Assembly: GCA_002491115.1 (NCBI GenBank) | Contig: DKVI01000115.1 | Span: 1-26,478, forward strand | DNA: 26,478 nt | Reading direction: 5' to 3' | From: Lachnospiraceae bacterium UBA7182 | GTDB lineage: Bacteria; Bacillota; Clostridia; Lachnospirales; Lachnospiraceae | Part shown: in pieces, positions 1-9,700 of the stretch | Layout: every line of letters starts with the position of its first letter | Numbering within the stretch: the first letter of the stretch is position 1 | Position numbers and translations under genes: made by a program | The notes under the pieces: model-generated | What the model saw: the letters and a program-made list of their open reading frames with translations, nothing else | What the model was told of the DNA's origin: nothing | The model's database searches: none

Positions 1-22
1 TGACGGCGGAATGGAGATTACT

Positions 23-61
23 ATGAGTAGTACATATGAAAGGCATTTTGGAGATGTTTGA
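23..61 (+). other. 12-codon leader ORF / 5' fragment of split toxin frame, copy 1
   Basis: This frame has the good ribosome binding site: GGAG at 13-16, six bases before the ATG. It encodes MSSTYERHFGDV and stops at 59-61. The first six residues (MSSTYE) look like the start of TxpA/BsrG-type toxins (TxpA begins MSTYESLM), and the continuation of such a toxin lies in the +1 frame. It is therefore either the front half of a frameshifted toxin or a short coupling ORF like mok in hok/mok. The stop overlaps the in-frame toxin codon ATG at 54-56 (ATGTTTGA). Confidence 0.55.
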
Positions 62-185
62 ACACTTTCTGAAGCTTGCCGGTCTCATTGTCACGACAGT
101 CAGTACCGTTGTGAAGGTCATAGACCTGATTCAGCAGTGGAAAGATAGAAAGACATCAAAAAAGCAACCGCACCAGCCAAAGTAA
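36..185 (+). CDS. Small hydrophobic type I toxin-like peptide, copy 1
   Basis: A 49-residue peptide starting MKGILEMFEHF, with one hydrophobic segment (about residues 12-36, LKLAGLIVTTVSTVV and onward) and a very basic tail (KDRKTSKKQPHQPK). Size, one membrane helix and a lysine-rich end are typical of type I toxins such as TxpA and BsrG. The ATG at 36 has no ribosome binding site of its own. It sits inside a 12-codon ORF in another frame that does have one, so translation would need coupling, internal initiation (ATG at 36 or 54) or a +1 frameshift. The 3' end of the gene forms half of a transcription terminator. It differs from copy 2 at five residues, all mild changes. Toxicity is inferred from architecture only; a decayed toxin is equally possible. 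Confidence 0.6.
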   Translation: MKGILEMFEHFLKLAGLIVTTVSTVVKVIDLIQQWKDRKTSKKQPHQPK

Positions 186-197
186 AGTTGCTTTTTT
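158..197. terminator. Bidirectional terminator, toxin/antisense RNA copy 1
   Basis: An 11-bp perfect stem (AAAAAAGCAAC at 158-168 with GTTGCTTTTTT at 187-197) and an 18-nt loop. T-runs on both strands let it end both the plus-strand toxin transcript and the minus-strand antisense RNA. The toxin stop codon lies in the loop. Confidence 0.85.
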
Positions 198-246
198 GAG
201 CACAAACGAGGCCAACCGTTTGTTTTACGGCACTGCCCTTTCTTTA
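158..246 (-). ncRNA. Predicted antisense (antitoxin) RNA, copy 1
   Basis: A transcript of about 90 nt is predicted from the promoter at 253-281 to the bidirectional terminator. It converges on the toxin gene and is complementary to the last 10 or so codons and the 3' UTR of the toxin mRNA, the arrangement known for txpA/ratA and related type I systems. No coding frame of note lies in it. Ends are estimated from promoter and terminator positions. Confidence 0.6.
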
Positions 247-252
247 GTTCAT

Positions 253-281
253 ATCTTATACTATTTAAAGTATATTGTCAA
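253..281 (-). promoter_or_regulatory. Antisense RNA promoter, copy 1
   Basis: On the minus strand: consensus TTGACA (-35, 276-281), a 17-bp AT-rich spacer, and TAAGAT (-10, 253-258); an overlapping TATAAG lies 15 bp from the -35. The sequence is identical in copy 2. It also faces away from the end of the small membrane-protein gene at 321. Confidence 0.7.
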
Positions 282-320
282 CCCTATAACCCTTGAGTTT
301 CCGCAGTTCAGATGAAACAT

Positions 321-707
321 TCAATTCATCGGCAATAAACCATCCTTCCCGGAAAAATCTTCGATCTGCCATCCGCCGAGGGTTCCGTCACTATATTCAA
401 ATGAATACAGCAAACTGTCCTCATCATATGACACCCCGGTTATATATCCTTCTTTCTCCAACTGCGAAAGTATCTCCGACGCCCGTTCGCTTCGCTCCGC
501 CGAAGACATTTTGTTATATTCTTTGCTTGTCAGCACTTCATCCATCTTTTGATCCACATACGCAACCTGGTCCGCACTGGAAGCCTCTTCTTTGGACGGT
601 TCACTGTTTTTTGCGGCTCTGTTGCCATATGCTTTCCCGACAAGGAAAAAAATACCCACGACGGCAAAAATTCCCACAACAAAAATCAAAGGTTTTATTT
701 TTTTCAA
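321..707 (-). CDS. Small membrane-anchored protein, paralogue of a domain of the giant protein
   Basis: A 128-aa protein starting at TTG; GGGAGG seven bases upstream (minus strand) supports this start. Residues 1-6 are basic, 7-25 are a single membrane helix (LIFVVGIFAVVGIFFLVG), and about 30-48 are a polar linker. Residues 50-118 form a soluble domain of two probable helices followed by beta strands (DSLLYSFEYSDGTLGG). This domain aligns by eye with residues about 4980-5058 of the giant protein upstream: YVDQKMDEVL/DVDGEIESLL, then SLLYSFEYSDGTLGG/SLVTFCYPENILGG. Likely topology is N-in with the domain outside. It lies 79 bp after the giant gene on the same strand, so co-expression is likely. 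Function unknown; it could bind the giant protein or act as a prodomain-like inhibitor, but that is inference. Confidence 0.75.
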   Translation of the reverse strand: MKKIKPLIFVVGIFAVVGIFFLVGKAYGNRAAKNSEPSKEEASSADQVAYVDQKMDEVLTSKEYNKMSSAERSERASEILSQLEKEGYITGVSYDEDSLLYSFEYSDGTLGGWQIEDFSGKDGLLPMN

Positions 708-744
708 TTTGATACCTCCCTGAATCTTTTATAATCATTTGCAA

Positions 745-777
745 GATACCGGGGGATGCAAACCATCCCCCGGTATC
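745..777 (-). other. Perfect 14-bp intergenic hairpin after the giant gene
   Basis: GATACCGGGGGATG (745-758) pairs perfectly with 764-777 around a CAAAC loop. It starts 10 bp after the giant's stop codon. On the minus strand it is followed by TTGCAAATG rather than a T-run, so it is not a canonical intrinsic terminator. It may protect the giant mRNA 3' end or partly attenuate transcription into the small gene at 707. Confidence 0.7.
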
Positions 778-786
778 AACCCGTAC

Positions 787-3700
787 TTACTGAAGCATAA
801 CATTGTCAATCACGCAGGCCGAATCATAGATTTGGTCGCCCACATCATAGATGATAAAACGAAGCGTTATTACCTTTCCGCAGTACGCCGAAACATCCAT
901 CTCCGCCGTCTTCCAGTCAGTATGGAAGGCAGTCGTATCACCACCGGCAAAATCGATGCCTTCTACTTTCTTCCACTCGGACGTGTTAATCGATTCATAT
1001 GTTTTTTCCAGCACCGTATTTCCGCCTTCTGAAATCTGAACTCCAAAGGAATCATCAAATATGCTTCCGACAAACTCCATTGGTTCTTCGGAAATAAAAT
1101 TGTAGTCAAAACGAATCTTTGAAGCATCGTCCGGAACAAGGAAAGTCTGGCTGAGCATACTTCCTTCCGTCCCGCCTTCAAATTCGGCGCTTTTTTTGGA
1201 ACCGATGCCTGTCGTAATCATTGCCATACGTTTGTTGCCTTCATCCTCACCATACGGCCTGATCTCACCAAGCTGGGTCATCGTACGGACATCTCCCATA
1301 CATGACCAGGCCTTCGGAGCCGTTGTAGAAGAATTGTACTGTTCAAACCCGCCGTTTTGCAGTCCGTTATTAACCAGAACGGCGTCCGGATTTCCGTTAT
1401 GTACCGGATATGCTATATGCAGTGACGGATCATACGTTTCCCCGTTGCCCTCATAATATTCCTTCAATGTAGAAGAAGAATGCGCGTTATACCATTCTTC
1501 ATGGTCGTCTCCATACTTTTCTACAGCAGCGTCGTATGCTTCCTGGGACGTCATCCCTTCGATCAGCTGATCTACATACTCTTCCATAAATCCCCGGCTG
1601 TAATCCGCAAACACGGAATTATGGAAACCGATGTATGCTTTCGCCCCGCGGCCGGTAAACGCATGCGCCATCGAGTAGTTATAGGCGGACGAATTACCGC
1701 CCTGGCCTTTGCCCAGCGCCATACAGCACTCGGAAAAGACAAAGGTATCGCCAAGCGCGTCCGCTCCATACTGCCCTGTAAAGAAAGCCGGCAATATCCA
1801 GTAAGACCCGTTTACCACCGCGATCTGCTGGCCTTTTAATTCTGCCGCGTATTTCTCACTGTCGCCGCCTGACTGTTTCTGCGACAGACAGATTGCGGGA
1901 GATTGGGAGCCGTACATGCTGCCATGGGTAGAGATGCAGACAACATTATAATCTTCCAGCCGTTTATAATCATCCACTGTCACATTCGTATCCAGCGTTG
2001 TTTTCAGTCCGGCTTCGTCCCACTTTGACTTTAAAGTATTGTAGAATCCGGTTCTGTATTCAATCTTCTCTGAATCCGTCTCAAAACTCGGGAACGAATT
2101 GAGAATAAGCGCTTTGCCAAGCTCCTGATTCTGCTCTGTATTCGCCGCGTCGTTCAGGACAGCCGGCACATACGTATTCCTTTCCGGATAAGAATCTTTC
2201 TCACCGGCCGGGCCTGCCTCGACTGTTCCGTTGAAGTCTTCCTCAAACTCCCCATACATTACGCCGCCCAGAATATTTTCCGGGTAACAGAACGTGACCA
2301 GAGAATTTTCTTCAAACACCTCAATCGTGTCTTTCTGGATTTTCTTTTCTTCGGCAAGCCTGTCAAGCAGGTTTTGAACCATTCCCAGCTTTTCCTCATC
2401 CGTTTTTTCGGTAAAGTCTTCTTCAGACAACAGACTTTCAATCTCGCCGTCCACATCGCCTATTGTTTTGAAAACCTCTTCCTGAACCGGCACATAGTAC
2501 CTGACAGTAACTGTGTTTGATCTTTGCGAACCATATCTGGCGGTAAACAGCATTTCTGCGTCTTCTGAACCCGCGGGCGTGAATCTGGCGCTGTACGTAC
2601 CGTCGCCTTTCATGTCGTCGCCGTGCGCCGCTGTATTGCCGTCATCATACAGGTCGATCGTCCGCGGATCCTCAACGGATCCTTTTTCGTGATAAAATAC
2701 CGTAATCTTATCTGCCTGAACATCAGTTGCCAGATACAGATATAATGTATCTTTCCCTGGCTGTACGGTATAATCGCTGGCCCGCAGCGCGAATGTCTCA
2801 GGCGCCGGATACTGCGCTTCCTCAATAGAAATTCGATACCCGGCTTCCTCTTCGGCGCCGCCATGGCTGATCTCGAAATACACCGTAACCGGATAATCGA
2901 ACCCTGTTATCACGCCTTTGCTGGAATCGGCTATATTCTTCCAGGATTTTGTAGCCGTTTTGTCCGTCGAATATTTTACTTTGGCATCTCCATGATACGT
3001 AAGTATATAATCTCCGTCAAAACCCTCATACCCCACATCGCATTTGTAATAGGCTGTCTTGTCTTTGGCAATTGTGCCCTCTATGGAGTCTCCATAAACC
3101 CATTCATATGGATTCTTCTGCACATCAATGCTGCAGTCTTTTGCGCCGTACATGGATACGTTCGCCGCTCTTATTACAAACTCTCCTGTCACGTCCAGAT
3201 CACCGGGCTCATCTATATCCCAGGGACGCAGACTGCTTTGATACCTCAACGTACTCGAAGCATAAGGGATTGAAACAACATATTTGGTTCCGGCCTCCTC
3301 TGTTTCCGGTATCGTAAATTTGAAGTACTTCACTTCGCCCGGCTGCAGGGAACCGTTCCATGGCAGTGCCGTATAAGCATCCTCAGCCGGTTTTTTCTGC
3401 AGATTCAGTCTGAACGAGTATGCCGCTGACGCCTTTGCGTACGGCGCTGACGCCCTGATCAGCAGAACGTCATCTTTGACAAGATCCCTGATTTCTCCTA
3501 CGCCCCAGGAGATGAAGCCGGAACTCTTGGGGGCATCTGCCCTTCTTACCTCGTATCTGAAATACAGGGCGCAGAATTCACTTTCAATTGTCGAAAGCAC
3601 ATAGTCGCCGTCCTCTCCCACAGTATACTGGTAATATACCGTTTCGTCCGGAGCAAGCTTCTTTAAGTCTGTCATCGTGCCAGGCGTCAGTGTTTCCGGT

Positions 3701-6700
3701 TTGAACTCGCTGACGGTAAACACGAAACTGTCCGCCTCGTCCACGGCTCTGAGCGTGATCGTAAGTGTAGCGTCTCCTGCTACAGAGATTCTCTGATTGT
3801 CCGGCCATGTGGTGTCGGCGGCGGTGTAGCCGGAAAAGTTTACTGTCACATTCTTAACCTGTTCATAGTTCAGAGTATAAACAGCAGGCGTTTCCTTATC
3901 ATTCTTAAGCGTGTACACAAGCTGCTGATTTCTGCCCAGGCTTCCTGTCTCGGTTTTGCTGCCGACCGTAATCGCTTTTTCCTCGCTCTTTACCACAGTC
4001 AGGTTATAACCTTCCTGAGCATTGCTTGAATTATAAACCCTGAAACGAAGGCGCTCTCCCTTTGCCAGGTCAACCTCGACTGCGTGTGTCAGGTTTGCGC
4101 CTGAAGATCCCAGATACGTTGTTGTAAGCGTGTTGTCTTCCTTTACGCTCACTTTTTCGTAACTGTAATACGCCGTGCCGTATAGCTGATACTTTGTTGT
4201 CGTTTTCCCTTCTGCAGGATCGTCCTGTGAAGTAAACTCGTAGTACGCATATCCGCTGTCGGCAATCGCAAGCCGACCCTCTGCCGCAGTGCCTGCCGTG
4301 AGCGGATTGTATGTAACCTTATCTACGGTCAGCCTGAACTGGCCCGCGGATTCCCCGCACGTGATTCTGAACTGAAGAATCTGTCCTTTCTTTAAGCTGT
4401 ATTCAGTTCTTCTGTCAGTCCAGTTCGGATTGTCAGGCTTACCGTCTTCTCCTGTGGTTATGATTCTTGCCTGAACCGTAACAACATTAGGATATCTTCC
4501 GTATACCTGATACTTCGTTGCCGTCTCTCCTGCTGCCGGATCATCCTGTGAAGTAAACGCATAGTATACCGTTTCACCCGGCCTGAGCGTTTTCATTGCT
4601 TCCGTGCCTGCCGTGAGCGCCGCATACGCCGCTTTCTTCACCGTCAGCTCATACCGGCCGGTTCCGCTTACCGTAAAGCGGATCTTATCTCCTTTCTTCC
4701 AGGTATGTTCGGTGCTGCCGGACGGCAGATCGAACGTCTCCTTATCTTCTGTCGTCTGACCTTCAGCGTCCGTCACTGTCCGTGTCCGTTCGTATCTGCA
4801 TGACGCGCCGCTGAAGTATATGCTGTAAAGCGTTCCTTCCTCTGCCGCATCCTCCACCGTAAATTCATAACCTGCTTTCTCATCCTCCGCAAGCTTGCCT
4901 GTCTTTTTCTCGTCCGGTGTAAGCGGCGAGTAAGAAATTTCCTCTGCCTTCTTGACTGTACACGCAAACTGCATTTCCTGATTGCTGCTATTTTTTACAG
5001 TAAACTGAAGCTTTTCGCCTTTCTTTAAAGTGATTTCGGAATCCGCACCCCATGGTCCATACTGTGGCTCCCCAAGTATGTCTTTTCCGTCCGCGTCTTT
5101 TGTCATACTGGCCACTTTGACATCACCGATCCACAGACTCCCGCTCTTGCTGTCAAGAGAAATCCTGTACGCCGCATCGTCCTCTGCAGTCAGCTCATAG
5201 TACGCGTTCTCATATGCTTCCACAGAACCGGATACCGGAGTATCCGCTTTTACAGCCGTGTATTCAACCTTCTTTACTGTCAGTTTGAAGCTGCTGTTCC
5301 TGGTTGTATCTGCATTCGACAGTTTAAATGTCAGCTTCTCGCCTTTCTTCAATGAATATTCTTCGTTGCCAACATTAAAATATGGATCCAGAGTCTCTTC
5401 CCTGCCGTCAGCATCTGTCTTAACGCAGTTATATCTGACATTGTTGTCCGCACTGCTTATGTATACCTGATAAGTTGTGCTTCCGTCGTCACTTGTCTCT
5501 GTCGAAACAAACTCATAATAAGCAATTTCCTGTTTTCTGAGCGTTTTTTGTTCCGACATATTAATAGTCAATGCTTCCGGGAGCACTTTCTTCACTGTCA
5601 GCTCATAGCTGCCTGTTTTGCCTGTGGAATTACTGATTGTCAGCACCTGGATCTGGTCTTTTTCAAGCGTTATTTCCGTGTTTCCGTCCCAGTTCCCATT
5701 CAGCCGGCAGTTTGAACCGTTAAAGCCGATTACATATTTTCCTGCTTCCGCAGCCTTAAACTGATAGCTTATGGTTTCATTTGCCGCGAGCGAATCGGCT
5801 TTCGTATCACCCGCATTGATGGGATTTTCATTGCCTGCAGCTTTTCTGACTGTCAGCTTAAGCAATGCTTCCGTATATTCCGGCGCAGGATTCGTATCGT
5901 CCCTCGGATCACTGTTTGTAAATGTAAATGTGACAACCTGATCCTTTGTCAGCTCCCTGATTCCCGGCTCACCCGCGTCTGTGCCGCAAACATCATTTAC
6001 AGCCTCTGCCGCAAGGTAGTACCTGCCGTCTTCCGGAGCCTTAAACTGAACGTATGCTTTTTCTGTCGTAAATCCATAATATTGATTTTCGCCTGCATTT
6101 ACGGAGTATGGTTCGCCCTCCTTATTCTGACCGTCCAGCGAGACAATGCCAAGCGCTTCCACTTTTACTGTGTATGCTTTCTCCTGCGCTGCCTTTGGAA
6201 CCCTCAGAATGATTCGGTCATCTTTTTCAAGCGCTTCATACACGGTTCCGTTCAGCTCGTATTCGCCGCCGCCGTTTATACGATACCAGACTGCAGGCGC
6301 GCCTCCTGCCGTAATCGCGTACCACGCATTCTTCTCTATGCGGATCTCGTGGTAAATCTCTTTCTCTGTATCACTCAGTCCTGCATATTCCGTACCCAGT
6401 GTCAGAGCGGACGCCACATTGTACTCGGTTATCCGGAGGGAAACGGAAGACTTGCCGCCCTGTTTTGCCGTTATTGCAAATGTTACAATATCATCTTTCT
6501 CCAGGAACTCTGTCTGCCCGCTTCTGATTCCCTCATCCAGATTCACAACCTCTGTCCCGCCGATCTTTCCTTCGACAGTAAAGCTGCCTCTGACCGCCGC
6601 TGCGGAAACATGGTAGATACCGCCCTTCGGTACAACAAATTTTACTTTCTGTATTTCTTCGTCATACTCGAAATCCAGCGTCTCGATGCCTGCTGCCGTC

Positions 6701-9700
6701 ATTGCCTTTACTGCGGTGTATTTCAAAGTATAGCTGCCCGCGTCCGGGTATCCCACATGGATAAATACCTTTTTGCCTGCTTTCATATACCTTTCGGCAG
6801 TCTGGTTATGAGAATCATCTGTAAGGTACGGATAGAAATCCATCCTTCCGGATACTTTATTTTCGTCCGCATCTTCCAATGCAAATGTATATACCGCATC
6901 CTCCGGAGCATTGAACTGATACCAGACGGATTTATTACCCTTTTCCGCGATCGTAACAGACGTTGATTCGCTTCCGATCAGCGTCGGCACAATCTTCTCG
7001 ACCTTTACGTTGACTGTCTGGCTGTCTCCGGCCTTTTCATCTTTCGCATCAGGCGCACAGAACAGCCTGAAGATAAGTTTGTCGCCTTTTTTCAAAAGCC
7101 GCTCCCTGTAATCCGTTATCACTGTCTGCGGATCCACAACTGAATCGCCGGATATTTTCTGCTCTTTTATCAGTGTCAGCGTAACGTCTTCATTATCCTT
7201 CGAGATCAGGTATCTGCCGTCCTCTGGCGCGATAAAGCTGACAAGTCTGCTTTCGTCCCCCGCAAGCGTAATGGCGCCGCCTGTCAGCGGTTGTGCTTCA
7301 GAGAGGATAAGTTCTACTGTGACGCTTGTCTGCGTAAGCCCGTCATTTACTATGCGCATCATTGTCCTGCGGCTCAGACGCGCTTCGAGTAAAAGACCGT
7401 ACGACGTCTTCTCAGTGTCGCTGATCCAGTCATTTTCATCCAGATCCAGATCAACTTCCAGATCCTCGCCTTTGCCTGTATCGGTTATCTTTATGAGGTA
7501 CTCGCCTGTCTTAAAGGTCATAAGCTCGTAATAAGCCGTTTCGCCCGCGGGTATGGATACCGCTTCTGTCTTACTGCCCGGTTCCAGCGCAATCGCTTCT
7601 GTTCCGGCCATTGTGACTGTAAGGTCAACCTCGCCGTTGCCTTCGTTTGTCAGGCTATAAGTACGTATACCTTTAGCCGGTATTTTCTGAATGTCATAGA
7701 AGCTGTCACCGGTCTTTACACTGCCGCTTCCTGCCTGAAATCTCAGTTCAGCGCCCGGCCTGTTCAGATGGAAGCTGTAATATCCTGTCTCATATGCGCG
7801 ATAGGTCAGAGAGACAGACTCGCCCGCTTTAAGGTGTACGGCATTATCGCCTAATTTCAGTTCCCTTCCTTCCGTGACGTTCAGTTTGCAGTTTAAATCC
7901 CTCGTCCGGCTGCTGGAAGTGATCCTGACGGTCAGCCTGCTGTTTTTCGGCATGGAGATTGTACCGCCATCGCTCAGGTCTCTCCAGGCATTATCATCAA
8001 TCGCATACTGCATACGGGCCGTTGCCGTACCGGTTATCTCTGAGAGTTCAAATTCGTACCTTACAGGATTGACTGTACTTAAATCATAATACCCGGCCTC
8101 TCCTGCTTTCACTTCTATTGCGTTCTCTCCTGTATTTAACGCAGTTGTACTGATCAATGTCGGTCTGTACAGTCTTACGGATGCTTCAGCGTCCCCGTCA
8201 TTTCCCCAAACCTGAACTTTGACTTTCCGGTTTTTCCGGCAATAATCGCCGTCTGCCAGATCATCGCCGTTCATATCGTACCAAAATGCATATGCTTTCT
8301 CATCATCATAATCCGCCTTAAACCGGTATCTGCCGGACGCAGGTATGGTATATGCGTACTCTTTGGCAATGCCGTTTGCCACAGATACGTCAACCTGTTC
8401 TCCTGTAAGCGGCTCCGCCAGAGAACGTATCGTAACTGTACCTTTTGTTTCTTTGACTTCACGGTCTGTTTCAAAGGAAAGTGTGAAATACTTTGTTTCA
8501 CCTTTGCCAAACCAGACGAAATCAAAGGGTGTTCCTATCGCTTCGCCATCTGCCTGTATCGTCGGATAGCCATACGGCAGACCGCTGACTTCATTTTCGT
8601 CAACTGTCGTGAGGACTGCGTAAAGACCTGCTTCCGGCGCCGTGAACTTAACAGCTTTCTGTTCTCCGTCCGTCAGATGGAACGCAGACGGTACGTCTGG
8701 TGTGAGGGAACCCGCATTTAAGTTTGCCGCCGTCACACGCAATGTTCCGTTCACAGGATTCTCGCTCTCAGGATCACCGGCCGCGACTTTGATATAGCGC
8801 ACATCGTCGGCTTTCAATGCAATACTGCTGCCTTTGGCCGCCACTGTCTGAGCGCCGCTCTGAGACTCTATGGAACTGAAGTAAGTCACTTTCGCATGAT
8901 CGGTCCTGGCGTCTGCCGCCTGCCATGTGATTGTGTAGTCGTCCTCCGCGGTTGCGGCAAATGAGTAGTAACGTACCTCTTTACTTTTAGCCGGTATCTG
9001 TACCTGCGTCTCCCTGCCTGACGTCAGCGGCTGGATGTCCAGCGCTTTTACTGCGATCGCTGCATTTGACTGCACGGCTTCCGTCGTGTTATCTTCTTTC
9101 GTTATGTCAGGCACATTGTCATGAAGCAGCCGGACCACAGCCATTTCGCCGGTCCTCATAAAGAGAATCTTTGATGTAAGATTTGTTTCCTTAAGAGAAC
9201 CAAATAATTTATCAAAGAGCGCAAATGTCACTTTATGCGTCGGCGTACTGTCGCCTTCTGCTCTTTCTGCCACGGTTACGCCAAACTCATAATAGCCGTC
9301 CTTTGCCGCGGTAAACGTATACCACTGCTCTGTATCGTTGGTTACTTCTTTTGTCTTTTCCTGGCCGGCCGTAAGCGTATCCGACGGTACCTGTGTCACC
9401 GTCAATACCGCGTCTTTCGCGTCCTTGTCGTCGGCATCGCCTCCCGCTGTGACCAGAATAAAGAGACTGTCGCCTGCCTTGAGGGCAGAAGTCTTTAAGA
9501 TCGTCAGCGTATTGGCACTGACTTTCACTTCTTTATAATCCTGATCCAGATATCTGAGGATTTTCGTACCGGCTTCACCGGACACCTTAAACTTAAACTG
9601 TGACCTTTCTGTCGTAAGTGACGGTATCACATACTCGACGATTTCCGTTGTTCCTTTCGGTATCGTGATGGCTGAGCCTTCGATCTTTCTGCGCTGCTCT

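Larger units (their letters stand above)
19..282 (+). repeat. 264-bp direct repeat, copy 1 (toxin-antitoxin unit)
   Basis: This stretch matches 17705-17968 without gaps; I count 11 mismatches by eye, about 96% identity. The match starts just before the small leader ATG and ends at the -35 box of the antisense promoter. Left of base 19 the two copies diverge at once, so copy 1 lacks the promoter and 5' UTR sequence seen upstream of copy 2. Both copies lie in the same orientation and enclose the giant gene and its small partner, so homologous recombination between them would delete about 17.7 kb. Confidence 0.9.

Noticed and set aside
787..2220. Giant C-terminal part as a vancomycin- or toxin-type pore domain
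   Set aside because: The HG and SECC motifs with the spacing seen fit a caspase-like fold, and no membrane helices or pore motifs are present.
6082..6966. 294-codon open frame on the plus strand opposite the giant gene
   Set aside because: It lies fully antisense to clear repeat-coding sequence, has no ribosome binding site and its residue content (many C, R, F) is that of an opposite-strand shadow.
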